From the NCBI GenBank assembly GCA_005798905.1, contig SYIK01000013.1, positions 1-64,000 of the forward strand: a stretch of DNA of 64,000 bases, given 5' to 3'. Under the pieces are notes generated by a model. That model saw only the letters and a program-made list of their open reading frames with translations, searched no databases and was not told the origin of the DNA. The stretch is from Bacteroidota bacterium. Its GTDB lineage: Bacteria; Bacteroidota; Bacteroidia; Chitinophagales; Chitinophagaceae. The position numbers were made by a program, and so were the translations under genes. Positions 47,530 to 56,410 of this stretch are shown piece after piece (position 1 is the stretch's first letter; every line of letters begins with the position of its first letter).

Positions 47530-48522
47530 TTATTTCACCGATAAAGTTCTTTCTTGTTGTTTGAATAATGCGGCGACTGATTTTATATTTTTTGAATCAG
47601 GTAATTTTCCCCCATTGTTATTTGATGGTCGTTTTTCTACAAATGAAATATAGTTGTATAAAGCGTCTGTGATATTTGCAACAATTTCTACTTGTCCATC
47701 TTCACTATTTAAATAAACTTCTTCTGTTCCGATAAATCCTGTTTCTACAAGTACACTTGGCATTCCTGTTGCATGTAGCACCCAGATTCCAATATTGTTG
47801 CGTTGTTTTACACCACGGCTTTCGCGACCTTGTTCAACAAATTTTTGTTCAATGAAATCGGCAAAAACTAAACTGTTTTCAAAATATTTTTTAGCATACA
47901 ACAGTTGAATTGCTTTAATAACTGGATCATTCATATCGGGCGCAGTAATTGTACTGTCTGCTTCGCCTGTAATATCATCTGTATTTGTACTGATATGTCT
48001 TTCTTTACTTCCTGTTTCATCTGCAGCCCAAATGTATGTTTCCGTTCCTTTTGCTGGATTTGGAGAATAAGTAGTTCGATAAGTTGGAACTTTTCTTCTT
48101 TTTTTTCCTTTACCAACATATCGCGTTCCAATTTGTACACGGTGCGCAATTTTTCGTGCAGAGTTTACATGAATACTAATAAACAAATCCCCGCCAGATT
48201 GATTTGCAAAATCGGCTCGATAGCGAAGTCCTTCATTTTTATCGGATTTATTTCCAGGAATAATGTCAGTTGTTCTTGTAAATAAAACTTCAACTCCCGG
48301 AAAATTTTGTTCAATTGATTTTCCCAATTTTAATCCAATAGCAAGACAAATTTTTGCTTCGTTGGAAAAAGTGCCATTAGCGCCAATGTCTTTACCACCG
48401 TGACCTGGATCAATTATAATTGTTTTAATCGGGTTTATTTTTTCTTTAATTTTTATAAAAGATTGGGCACTGATTAGAAATCCGATTAATAAAAAGAGTA
48501 TCGTTATTTTTTTGAACATCAC
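47530..48522 (-). CDS. N-acetylmuramoyl-L-alanine amidase (AmiC type)
   Basis: This 330-residue Amidase_3 enzyme has a signal peptide (ITILFLLIGFLISAQSF). Zinc ligands are in IIDPGHGGKDIGANG (His) and the Glu of FSNEAK, with LFISIHVNSA and VLVETGFIGTEE carrying the second His and the catalytic Glu. An insert of about 60 residues (RVQIGTRYVGKGKKRRKV...) is usual in Bacteroidota. It cuts peptides from the glycan chain during cell separation. Confidence 0.93.
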   Translation of the reverse strand: MMFKKITILFLLIGFLISAQSFIKIKEKINPIKTIIIDPGHGGKDIGANGTFSNEAKICLAIGLKLGKSIEQNFPGVEVLFTRTTDIIPGNKSDKNEGLRYRADFANQSGGDLFISIHVNSARKIAHRVQIGTRYVGKGKKRRKVPTYRTTYSPNPAKGTETYIWAADETGSKERHISTNTDDITGEADSTITAPDMNDPVIKAIQLLYAKKYFENSLVFADFIEQKFVEQGRESRGVKQRNNIGIWVLHATGMPSVLVETGFIGTEEVYLNSEDGQVEIVANITDALYNYISFVEKRPSNNNGGKLPDSKNIKSVAALFKQQERTLSVK

Positions 48523-48583
48523 TATTTTAATTTTTTTAACAGTTTAGTTGTAATCTTTACTAAACCTATAACGCTGAATAAGT

Positions 48584-48591
48584 TATTTTTG
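48584..48591 (+). promoter_or_regulatory. -7 element upstream of LptD-like gene
   Basis: TATTTTTG fits TAnnTTTG and ends 19 bp before the TTG start. No clear -33 TTTG is seen at the usual distance. Confidence 0.4.
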
Positions 48592-48610
48592 TCTTTACTA
48601 TTTTAAAGAA

Positions 48611-51304
48611 TTGAGCAAATTTAACTTAAAATATTTGTTAGTGACTGTATTTACTACAGTCTTGTTTTTTTCACAGATGTGGAAAACTGTAAGTGCTGCA
48701 AATTTTATTGTGACAGCTCCATTTGTTTTTTCAAATTTGAATGATACAATTCCGTCATCTCAAAAAGAAGGAGATGTAAAATCAATTAAAAAAAATACTG
48801 TTGATACTTCTCTTTTGCAAAATAAAGTAGATACGATTTCTTATCGAATTTCTAAAGATTCGATGGTAGCGCCAGTTATTTATGAAGCGCAAGATTCTGC
48901 TGTAGTTTTAATTAGCGCCAACAAAGTTTTATTATATGGTAAAACAAAAATGCAATACACCGATGTTGATTTGAAAGCACCCGAAATGGTATTCGACCAA
49001 AAATCACAAATATTAACTGCTGTAAATAGAAAAGATAGTAACGGTGTAGTTGTTGAACGCGTTCACTTCAAACAAGGTGAGGATGCTTTTCAAACAGATA
49101 CTATACGCTATAATTTTGAAACGCAAAAAGGAGTTACAAAAAATACATTTACAAAACAAAATGAAATTTTTATTCAGGCAGAATATTTTAAAAAAATTTC
49201 AAACGAAATTACTTTTGCAGGAAATGGGGTGCTTACTACATGTAATTTGGATGAACCGCATTTTGGATTTCGTTACCAAAAAATAAAAGTTGTAAATAAT
49301 AAAGTTGCAGTTACGGGGCCTATTCACCCCGAATTTGAGAAAGTTCCGATTCCAGTTTATCTCCCTTTTGGATTTTTTCCAACGAAAAAAGGGAGACATT
49401 CCGGATTGTTAGGACCACAGTTTACAACAAATGAAGATAGAGGACTTGGATTGGAAGGGTTAGGTTTTTATAAAGTGTTGAATGAATATTTTGATATTAC
49501 TATTCGTACTAATATTTACTCCTATGGGGGATGGTCTGCCAATATTACTCCTTCTTATAGAAAAAGGTATCGATACAATGGGCAACTAAATTTAAATATA
49601 CAAAACACAAAATATAATTTTAAAGGAGATCCTGATTATATGAAAAATTTAGGATTTATGTTTATCTGGAATCATTCCATTGATTCGCGTGCAAGACCTG
49701 GGACTAATTTTTCTGCGAATGTAAATGCAGGATCTACAAAATTTAATCGCTATATTCCCAATAATCCCAATCGAAATTTTCAAAATAAATTAGGTTCATC
49801 TATTGTCTATTCAAAAACATGGGCAGGTAAACCTTTTAATCTTACGATTGCTGCCAATCATAATCAAGATAATGCACTTCACTTGGTTAGTTTAAATTTA
49901 CCAGATGTTGCATTTACTGTGAGTACGTTATATCCTTTCCAGTCAAAAAATAAATCTGGTTCTCAAAAGTGGTACGAAAAATTGGGAGTCGCATACAATG
50001 GAAATACAAGAAATCAGGTTTCTTTTTACGATACAGCATTTCGTTTTCAACAGTTGATAGATACATTGCAATGGGGAGGGCAACATAATTTTCCTATTAC
50101 ACTTTCTCTGCCTCCAATTTTAGGGGGTAAGATAATTTTATCACCTGGTTTTTCTTACGAACAAAAATGGATTGCACAAAAATTTAGAAAAACATGGAAT
50201 AATGCCAAGCAAAAATTGGATACAAGCTATTCAAAAGGTTTTTTTACAGACCATAAAGTTACGACTAGTATGGGCATTAGTACAGCTTTGTACGGAACAT
50301 TTCAGTTTAAAAAATCAAATATTGTAGCATTGCGGCATGTAATGCGACCTTCTTTAAGTTTCAACTATTCTCCATCTTTTTCTAAGCAGCATTATTATAA
50401 AACACAAGTAGATACTAGTGGAAGAATTCTTGATTTTTCTGAATTTGAAGGAAGTATGTTTTATTATTACGGTCAACAAGATTTTGGAGGCATGGGTTTT
50501 TCATTCGATAATAATTTAGAAATGAAAGTTCGTTCCAAAAAAGATACCACTCAAGGATCTGTTAAAAAAGTTAAGTTGATTGATGGGTTTGGTTTTAATA
50601 CTGGATATAATTTTATGAGTACGTATAAAAAATTATCACCTTTTAGTTTTTATTTATTTACAACTTTGTTCGAAAAAATTAGTATCAATTTTCAATCTAC
50701 ACTCGATCCTTATCAAGTAGATAGTAAAGGATTTAGTATTGATAAGTATGCTTGGGAAGGAGGTAAATTCAAATTGGGAAGATTTACAAATGGTAGTGTT
50801 TCCATCACATCCGATTTTAAAAGCAAACCAAAAGATCAAAATAAAGAAAACGAACGAAAGAAACAGGAGCAAAATTTATTGAATGATCCTATTTTGGGAA
50901 ATGACATGCAGAGTCAGTTGGATTATATGCGCAGAAACCCTGCCGATTTTGTTGATTTCAATATTCCGTGGACTGTAGGGGTTGGACTTTCAGTAATGTT
51001 CAATGAAAGAATGAAATCAGATTATAGCGGATTTATAAAAGATTTTAGTAGTAATTTAAATTTCAATGGAAGTTTTAGTCTTACACCAAAATGGAATTTT
51101 TCTTTGAATGGTTACTATGATTTTGACACAAAGAATTTACAAACTTTTCAAATGAGTATTTCTCGCGAGATGCACTGTTGGCAAATGTCTATAAATGTTA
51201 CGCCCATTGGTCCTTACCGTTATTTTAATATTAGTATCAATCCAAAATCTGGATTACTACAAGATCTACGTATCAACAGAACGAGATATTTTAGCAACTA
51301 TTGA
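48611..51304 (+). CDS. LptD-like LPS-assembly outer-membrane protein
   Basis: This 897-residue protein starts with TTG (TTG-AGC-AAA-TTT). A signal-type N-terminus (YLLVTVFTTVLFFSQMWKTVSA) and OstA-like N-domain strands (AVVLISANKVLLYGKTKMQYTDVDLKAPEMVFD) come first. A large C-terminal barrel contains the family's VPIPVYLPFGFFPTKKGRHSGLLGPQF and ends RINRTRYFSNY. It is predicted to insert lipopolysaccharide into the outer membrane, possibly with the OstA-like protein. It is divergent from the amidase operon. Confidence 0.88.
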   Translation: MSKFNLKYLLVTVFTTVLFFSQMWKTVSAANFIVTAPFVFSNLNDTIPSSQKEGDVKSIKKNTVDTSLLQNKVDTISYRISKDSMVAPVIYEAQDSAVVLISANKVLLYGKTKMQYTDVDLKAPEMVFDQKSQILTAVNRKDSNGVVVERVHFKQGEDAFQTDTIRYNFETQKGVTKNTFTKQNEIFIQAEYFKKISNEITFAGNGVLTTCNLDEPHFGFRYQKIKVVNNKVAVTGPIHPEFEKVPIPVYLPFGFFPTKKGRHSGLLGPQFTTNEDRGLGLEGLGFYKVLNEYFDITIRTNIYSYGGWSANITPSYRKRYRYNGQLNLNIQNTKYNFKGDPDYMKNLGFMFIWNHSIDSRARPGTNFSANVNAGSTKFNRYIPNNPNRNFQNKLGSSIVYSKTWAGKPFNLTIAANHNQDNALHLVSLNLPDVAFTVSTLYPFQSKNKSGSQKWYEKLGVAYNGNTRNQVSFYDTAFRFQQLIDTLQWGGQHNFPITLSLPPILGGKIILSPGFSYEQKWIAQKFRKTWNNAKQKLDTSYSKGFFTDHKVTTSMGISTALYGTFQFKKSNIVALRHVMRPSLSFNYSPSFSKQHYYKTQVDTSGRILDFSEFEGSMFYYYGQQDFGGMGFSFDNNLEMKVRSKKDTTQGSVKKVKLIDGFGFNTGYNFMSTYKKLSPFSFYLFTTLFEKISINFQSTLDPYQVDSKGFSIDKYAWEGGKFKLGRFTNGSVSITSDFKSKPKDQNKENERKKQEQNLLNDPILGNDMQSQLDYMRRNPADFVDFNIPWTVGVGLSVMFNERMKSDYSGFIKDFSSNLNFNGSFSLTPKWNFSLNGYYDFDTKNLQTFQMSISREMHCWQMSINVTPIGPYRYFNISINPKSGLLQDLRINRTRYFSNY

Positions 51305-52053
51305 TTGTTATGTAAAAGATAATAGTCGTTCATTATTTTAAAAACTCTTTCTTTTAATTCTAAAAAAGTTTCATTGGGCGAAAGGGAAACTGGTTTTAGA
51401 AAATGCATCTCCAATTTTCCTGGCCAAAAATAAAAAAAATGATTCGGTGGAATTATTTTTTTAGAATTAAATATCAGTGCAGGAATAATAGATTTTCCCG
51501 ATTCAACTGAAAGTTTAAAAGCGCCATCGTGAAAAGGTTGCAATGTATTTGTTGTTTTATTCCGTGTGCCTTCGGGGTAAATACACATGTGCATTCCCAA
51601 ATCTAAAACCGCTTTCATTTTTGAAAAACTTGCTTTTCTGCTTTCATTATTTTTTCGATCCACTAAAACTGAACCTCTTTTATAAATCAATCCAAATAAG
51701 GGAATTTTTGACATTGAAATTTTAGCAATCGTTCGGTTTGCTCCAGGAATTCCTACCGAACAAATAGGTACATCCATAAACGAATTGTGGTTACAAACCA
51801 CAATGTAATTTTCTCCGGGAGTAAAAAAATCTTTGCCGATATATTTTCTACGCACGAATGAAAAACAAAAAAATAATTTGATCCAAACACGGGATAGATT
51901 AATAAAAATAAAAGTTCGTTTTGGCTCATCTATTAATCCTATCAGCCAAACAAATGGCAATATTATTAACATGGGAGTAATAAAAACAAGAAAGGCCCAC
52001 AATGCAAAAAAACGAGCAAAAATATTCTTTAAAAAATGCATAGCAATTGGCAA
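51298..52053 (-). CDS. 1-acyl-sn-glycerol-3-phosphate acyltransferase (PlsC family)
   Basis: This 251-residue protein has two N-terminal hydrophobic segments. The acyltransferase motif I is HNSFMD (HX4D, near 88), motif II is in KRGSVLVDRKN and motif III is YPEGTRNK. It acylates lysophosphatidic acid in phospholipid synthesis at the inner membrane. The start may be the internal Met at 52041 (MHFLKNIFARFF). Its 3' end overlaps the convergent LptD-like gene by 7 bp. Confidence 0.9.
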   Translation of the reverse strand: MPIAMHFLKNIFARFFALWAFLVFITPMLIILPFVWLIGLIDEPKRTFIFINLSRVWIKLFFCFSFVRRKYIGKDFFTPGENYIVVCNHNSFMDVPICSVGIPGANRTIAKISMSKIPLFGLIYKRGSVLVDRKNNESRKASFSKMKAVLDLGMHMCIYPEGTRNKTTNTLQPFHDGAFKLSVESGKSIIPALIFNSKKIIPPNHFFYFWPGKLEMHFLKPVSLSPNETFLELKERVFKIMNDYYLLHNNQ

Positions 52054-52075
52054 GCTGATTTTTACAAATATAGAA

Positions 52076-52747
52076 TCACAAATGCCAATTGATGGGATCT
52101 ATTCCGCAGGAAATTAAATATTCATTTGTTTTTGAAAAATGTTTACAACCAAAAAATCCCGTGTGTGCTGAAAGGGGAGAAGGGTGAGGCCCTTTTAAAA
52201 TGCAATGTTTTTTTTCGTCAATTAAAACAATTTTTTCTTGTGCAAACTTTCCCCAAAGAATAAAAACAACATTTTTTTTATTTGTAGAAATTTTTTGAAT
52301 TACAGAATCAGTAAATGTTGCCCATCCAATTTTTGAATGACTCATAGGTTCGCCGGCACGAACCGTAAGCGATGCATTTAATAAAAAAACACCCTGCTTT
52401 GCCCAGGCTGAAAGATTGCCCTGTTTGGGAATTTGCATGCCGATATCATCGTTTAGTTCTTTAAAAATATTTACAAGCGATGGTGGAAGTGAAATTCCAT
52501 TGTTCACAGAAAAACAAAGTCCATTTGCTTGACCTTGGCCGTGGTAAGGGTCTTGCCCAAGAATTACCACTTTCAATTTAGAAAAAGGAGTTGTATTAAA
52601 TGCATTAAATATTTGAGATCCGGGAGGGTAGATTTCTTTTTTTTGTTCTTTTTCAATTTTAATGTGTTGCGGTATATTTTGAAAATATGATTGCTTGAAT
52701 TCATTTTTCAAAACTTCTTTCCAACTACTTTCAATTTTTACTTCCAT
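52076..52747 (-). CDS. ung: uracil-DNA glycosylase, family 1
   Basis: This 223-residue enzyme excises uracil from DNA. The water-activating Asp is in VVILGQDPYHGQGQANGLCFSV, the uracil-binding Asn in FLLNASLTVRAGEPMSH, and the DNA-intercalation loop with His is HPSPLSAHTGFFGCKHF. It is the last ordinary chromosomal gene before the tRNA-associated island. Confidence 0.97.
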   Translation of the reverse strand: MEVKIESSWKEVLKNEFKQSYFQNIPQHIKIEKEQKKEIYPPGSQIFNAFNTTPFSKLKVVILGQDPYHGQGQANGLCFSVNNGISLPPSLVNIFKELNDDIGMQIPKQGNLSAWAKQGVFLLNASLTVRAGEPMSHSKIGWATFTDSVIQKISTNKKNVVFILWGKFAQEKIVLIDEKKHCILKGPHPSPLSAHTGFFGCKHFSKTNEYLISCGIDPINWHL

Positions 52748-52754
52748 TATTTAC

Positions 52755-52785
52755 TTTGATGCAAGCTAAAAAAAAAATATCTTTG
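52755..52785 (+). promoter_or_regulatory. promoter of tRNA-Arg
   Basis: TTTG (52755-52758), 19 bp spacer, TATCTTTG (52778-52785): an exact match to the Bacteroidota TTTG-N19-21-TAnnTTTG promoter. The predicted start is about 10 nt before the tRNA. It serves as an internal reference for the promoter pattern also found in the CRISPR repeats. Confidence 0.85.
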
Positions 52786-52801
52786 CAACTCATTTTTTTA
52801 T

Positions 52802-52875
52802 GGTCCGGTAGCTCAGTTGGATAGAGAAACTGCCTTCTAAGAAGTAGGCCATTGGTTCGAATCCAATCCGGATCA
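52802..52875 (+). tRNA. tRNA-Arg(UCU), with a mismatch in the anticodon stem
   Basis: The 74 nt fold as a cloverleaf: acceptor GGTCCGG/CCGGATC with one G-U pair, T-arm ATTGG-TTCGAAT-CCAAT, anticodon loop CTTCTAA (anticodon TCT), variable loop AGGCC, discriminator A, no encoded CCA. The anticodon stem ACTGC/GAAGT has a G-A mismatch at pair 30-40, and position 10-25 of the D stem is G-A. It has a consensus promoter. Its 3' end is repeated at 56411-56422, so it is the apparent integration site. Confidence 0.88.
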
Positions 52876-52882
52876 CATAGTA

Positions 52883-52920
52883 TTGATAATGGTTTCATTG
52901 AAAAATGAAACCATTATCAA
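52883..52920. repeat. perfect 17-bp inverted repeat just after the tRNA
   Basis: TTGATAATGGTTTCATT and its exact reverse complement are separated by GAAA. No T-run follows on either strand, so it is not a standard terminator. It may be a tRNA 3'-processing or anti-transcription structure, or a protein-binding palindrome. Its first bases are also part of the direct repeat shared with 56423-56434. Confidence 0.9.
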
Positions 52921-53034
52921 TTGCGCTGGTTTAAACATAGTTTAAACTTTAATGCATATTATTAGTATACGCTGTTTTTTATCTTTAGTAAAATTAAGGG
53001 ACTTAGATTTGAATTATGAAGCAAAAAACATGCT

Positions 53035-53080
53035 TTAACTTCATATTTGCATAGCAAATATGAAGTTAAGGTTTTTTTTT
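53035..53080 (+). terminator. strong rightward terminator, possible end of a small RNA
   Basis: TTAACTTCATATTTGC (53035-53050) pairs perfectly with 53054-53069 around an ATA loop, followed by GG and ten T's from 53072. TAGATTTG at 53004-53011 fits a -7 element, so an RNA of about 65 nt from near 53016 is possible. No -33 box is seen. Confidence 0.7.
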
Positions 53081-53129
53081 CATAATTTCAAATTTGAATA
53101 TAAAAAATTAAAAAACAAGACTACTCTAA

Positions 53130-53248
53130 TTACTTGCTTACACGAAAATCATAATTAATAGTAAGATGAAGTAAGGTTGAAAATAATAGCTTACTCGAAA
53201 AATAACTTGTTGTTATCACTGGTTCAAAGATTTCGAGTAAGCAAGTAA
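53130..53248. repeat. inverted and direct repeat cluster next to the VapE gene
   Basis: Element A is TTACTTGCTTACACGAAA (53130-53147). Element B is GCTTACTCGAAA (53189-53200), in the same orientation. Element C is TTTCGAGTAAGCAAGTAA (53231-53248), the reverse complement of A with one mismatch. TTAATTAATTAATTA follows C. They may be sites for the island's HTH protein, integrase arm sites, or an origin recognised by the adjacent primase/helicase. Confidence 0.75.
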
Positions 53249-53283
53249 TTAATTAATTAATTAGTATACATTATTAAACTATG

Positions 53284-55272
53284 TCAAGAAATTTCAATCA
53301 CGAAATATCCGTAAATAGAATACTTTGAGTTTTTACAATAATCTTGCAATCTTTTAAAACCTAATTGCTTCATTGCCTTGCCAACGGAGGAGATATTAAA
53401 TCTCATTTCAGGGTTATCAAAACTAATTTTTTTTAATATGTTAGCAGCAGTAATAAATGTACCTCCACTTTCCTTAGAACCTTTGTAATAAGTATTTTGT
53501 ATTATTTGAAATTCAATACTATTAACTTGGAATGCTTTATTTGCTAATTCATTCTCTGCAATTTCTTTTGGTGTAAGTTGAAAATCAAATCCATTATTAT
53601 ATAACGAATATGCTTGCCGCCAAACATCATCAATGTCAACTTCGCTTTTATATTTAAAATTAATCATATCGGTAAGTTCAAAACATAACCAACGTACAGA
53701 ACCGGTTTCATCAGTTAGGAATTCATCTTTGTTTGTTGATCCTATAAAATTTGCCCTTCTTGGCATTGTTTGAGCCCTTTTACTATACGGCAATCGAACA
53801 CTTATTTTATCCTTACTTGTAAAACTTTTTAAAGAATTTAATTCAACTTTATTAAGTGTTGCCAATTCATCCATATTGATTATAAAGTTTGTAGCTAATG
53901 CAATTAAACTGTCTTTGTCTGTATTAATATTTTCTGCGATGTAATCTTTCAAAACTGGTGGGCAAAGCCATCTGCAAAAAGTAGATTTACCACTGTTTTG
54001 TAGATCATGAACTAAAATGAAAACTTGTTTATTAAAAATTTTGTCATCAATTGAGCAGGCAACAGACCGAACTAGCATTTTTTTTAAATGTAGCTCAAAT
54101 CTTTCTCTGTCTTTTGCAGGAATATAGCTTGCAAGTTTTAATATATAATCTTCATCACCTAGCTTCCATTCTTTCAAATTGTTAAAATATTCTTGAAATG
54201 GATTGTATGGAATAACGAAATCAGATTGCAATAAGGAACCAAGATTACCTAACGTTATCTTAATATTATTATGTTCTAATTCCCTACGTAGGGAATTATC
54301 ATTTAATTCCTTGAAAATACCTTGTACAGATTTTTCTCGAATTTCAATTTTAGTGTTAACCTCATTAAATCTGATTTCATATTTTTCGTTAATATAATTT
54401 TCAACTCTTGCCAAAGCCGAAAAGCTAATATTGTTTGAATTTATATCTTCAGTTTTAGATTCATTCTTAGTATATGAGTAGGCACTATTTACAGGATTAA
54501 AGATTTCTTCATTTTTAAAATCATTATCAGCGTATTTTTCTAATAAAAAGGTTTGACAAAAAGTTTTATCAAATCCTTCTTTTAAACAAATACTTGCAAA
54601 TTTGAAAATAAAATTGTTTCTATTACCGGGTGAAAAAGTTTCTTTCTTTTTGAATATTTCTAATAATGATTCAATTTGATACTTATTGTACTCTGTTAAA
54701 TTCCATTCTTTTGAATTCTCATTTACATATAAATCCTTATCGTAACTTAAAAACATTAGTCTAGTTATATCCTTACAGCTTTTATCAAGGATTAGTTTAT
54801 ACTTTTTTGAATAGTATGATTGAAGCAAATGAAAGTTTTCAGCGTGTTTTTTTGCATCTGTTTTAACTCTAACAAATAATTTTATGCCATTCCCAGAAGG
54901 ACTAATAAAAACGCAATATGTATAGAGATCAGTTGATAAGAAATTCTTTACTTCATAGGTATTTTTAATATTGTCAAAATCGAGACAAATAAAACCACTA
55001 TACTTAATTAATTGTTCTGACTTCCTTTGTCCATCAAAAAGCCCGGAAGGTGTTATGGCTGGGAGTTTCTTTTTTAAAAAATCAGCATTGTCTTTGTTTG
55101 TTTCGTTTCTCAATTGCTCAATAATTTGTTTAATATTAATATCACCTCTTATCATTTGAAAAATTTCGGACAATTCATACGATGTATTTGTCTTATCAGT
55201 TAAAGACTTATAATATGAAATAAAAAAAGAGTTTTGTCTGCTTACATTTTCAAAGTTGTTAAGCTTTTCCAT
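53284..55272 (-). CDS. VirE/VapE-type primase-helicase (BT4734-like N-domain)
   Basis: This 662-residue protein has an N-terminal BT4734/VirE_N-like primase-type domain (about 75-190: YSGFICLDFDNIKNTYEVKNFL, FISPSGNGIKLFVRVK). The C-terminal VapE superfamily-3 helicase domain has Walker A LQNSGKSTF near 428, Walker B IINMDELATL, and RANFIGSTNKDEFLTDETGSVRWL. Such proteins drive replication of Bacteroidota integrative and satellite elements. It overlaps the HTH gene upstream by 14 bp. Base composition is visibly more AT-rich than the cas1-cas2 genes. Confidence 0.88.
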   Translation of the reverse strand: MEKLNNFENVSRQNSFFISYYKSLTDKTNTSYELSEIFQMIRGDINIKQIIEQLRNETNKDNADFLKKKLPAITPSGLFDGQRKSEQLIKYSGFICLDFDNIKNTYEVKNFLSTDLYTYCVFISPSGNGIKLFVRVKTDAKKHAENFHLLQSYYSKKYKLILDKSCKDITRLMFLSYDKDLYVNENSKEWNLTEYNKYQIESLLEIFKKKETFSPGNRNNFIFKFASICLKEGFDKTFCQTFLLEKYADNDFKNEEIFNPVNSAYSYTKNESKTEDINSNNISFSALARVENYINEKYEIRFNEVNTKIEIREKSVQGIFKELNDNSLRRELEHNNIKITLGNLGSLLQSDFVIPYNPFQEYFNNLKEWKLGDEDYILKLASYIPAKDRERFELHLKKMLVRSVACSIDDKIFNKQVFILVHDLQNSGKSTFCRWLCPPVLKDYIAENINTDKDSLIALATNFIINMDELATLNKVELNSLKSFTSKDKISVRLPYSKRAQTMPRRANFIGSTNKDEFLTDETGSVRWLCFELTDMINFKYKSEVDIDDVWRQAYSLYNNGFDFQLTPKEIAENELANKAFQVNSIEFQIIQNTYYKGSKESGGTFITAANILKKISFDNPEMRFNISSVGKAMKQLGFKRLQDYCKNSKYSIYGYFVIEIS

Positions 55273-55603
55273 GTTTGCCTCCTTTTATTTTGGAACTATT
55301 GTCCTTTAAAATCTCTTTTATACTTGATTTTTTTCCGTCAGTTAACCATGCTTCTAATTCAGATTTTCTGAAATAAAGTTTTTTGCCTTTTTTGAAGAAT
55401 GGAATTGTACGGTTGGAAGTAAAACTGTACAGTGTTTGAATAGCTAAGTTTAAAAAACTTGCTGCCTCTGAAATACTTAAGATCTTATTGCTAATTTCAT
55501 TATTAGCTTTAAGACCACTTTCTTTAATCCCTTCACTTATTGAAGTTTTTAGAATCTCTTTAAATTCACTTTCGGTGAATTGAACAATGATGTTGTGTGC
55601 CAT
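55259..55603 (-). CDS. excisionase-like helix-turn-helix protein
   Basis: About 114 residues from the preferred ATG at 55603 (MAHNIIVQFTESEFKE; an upstream ATG at 55633 adds ten unconserved residues). The C-terminal half has the MerR-like HTH_17 excisionase domain, ILSISEAASFLNLAIQTLYSFTSNRTIPFFKKGKKLYFRKSELEAWL. In related elements these small proteins control excision or transcription. It is translationally coupled to the VapE gene. Confidence 0.85.
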   Translation of the reverse strand: MAHNIIVQFTESEFKEILKTSISEGIKESGLKANNEISNKILSISEAASFLNLAIQTLYSFTSNRTIPFFKKGKKLYFRKSELEAWLTDGKKSSIKEILKDNSSKIKGGKHGKA

Positions 55604-55683
55604 TTTAAAAATTTTAATTATGGCACAAAACAACTTATCAATATTTACACTAAAGTCCTACTAGGATGCTACTGGGATTAGAT

Positions 55684-56370
55684 TTATTTTTCCTTTTTTA
55701 GTTTTTCATTTTTATATTTATCAAAACCTTCTTCAAGTTTTTTAAATATTTTAGGTTTGTAATCGATATTTGAATTATGAATTGAACCAGATAAATTGCC
55801 CTGCCAGTCTTTAGTTAAAGTAATATTGAAAACCTTTGCAACATCTTTAACTAATTTAGTTATTTCACCTTTACTATTAGTTAAATATTCACCATGGAAC
55901 AGGCCATAGACTAATTGTGTGAATTCAGTGATATTATCCTTCTTCCATATTAGGTTTGTTGTTACTTTTTCAAGTTTTTTGTTATCAATTGAATTGTATT
56001 TGTTCTTTTCTAATTCAAGAAATTTAAACATTTCCATAAAAGCGTTGCACTTAGCTAAATTTTCTAAAAAGCCTTGTTTATTTCCCCCTTTTGTTGAAAT
56101 TATTTTTTTATTAAACTCGGTCTCAAAAATTTTATTTTTATCCGTGTTTAATTCATCAATTATTTCAATAAAAAAACGACTATGATTTCCTAAATCATTT
56201 TGTACTGCTAGATACTTTGTAGTAAGGTTCCTAAAAAATGTATTGTGTAATTCTAATTTAAATTTTTTTTTTGTATTTTTAATTTGCTTTTTATAATCGA
56301 TTAATAAGTTGTCAAAAATTGATTTCCACTTCTTTTCAAATATTAATAAATGTTTTTCATTTTTTTTCAT
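55684..56370 (-). CDS. RteC-like protein
   Basis: This 228-residue protein has a C-terminal part (about 145-225: TTNLIWKKDNITEFTQLVYGLFHGEYLTNSKGEI...VAKVFNITLTKDWQGNLSGSIHN) that fits the RteC family. RteC triggers excision-gene transcription in the Bacteroides conjugative transposon CTnDOT. The N-terminal part is lysine-rich and helical. It lies upstream of the HTH and VapE genes on the same strand and is predicted to regulate movement of the module. No tetracycline-type genes are present. Confidence 0.72.
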   Translation of the reverse strand: MKKNEKHLLIFEKKWKSIFDNLLIDYKKQIKNTKKKFKLELHNTFFRNLTTKYLAVQNDLGNHSRFFIEIIDELNTDKNKIFETEFNKKIISTKGGNKQGFLENLAKCNAFMEMFKFLELEKNKYNSIDNKKLEKVTTNLIWKKDNITEFTQLVYGLFHGEYLTNSKGEITKLVKDVAKVFNITLTKDWQGNLSGSIHNSNIDYKPKIFKKLEEGFDKYKNEKLKKEK

Positions 56371-56410
56371 AAAATAATTTTTTTTAAGATTTAGCTGAAC
56401 TTTTATTATT

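Larger units (their letters stand above)
52876..53283. other. island left end: gene-free 408 bp rich in palindromes
   Basis: No protein gene. In order it holds a 17-bp perfect hairpin (52883-52920), GTTTAAAC twice (52929, 52940), ATTAGTATAC at 52961 and again at 53260, a hairpin terminator (53035-53080), and an inverted/direct repeat cluster (53130-53248). This is the layout expected of recombinase or excisionase binding sites, or of a replication origin, beside an attachment site. Which of these applies is not decided by the sequence. Confidence 0.6.
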
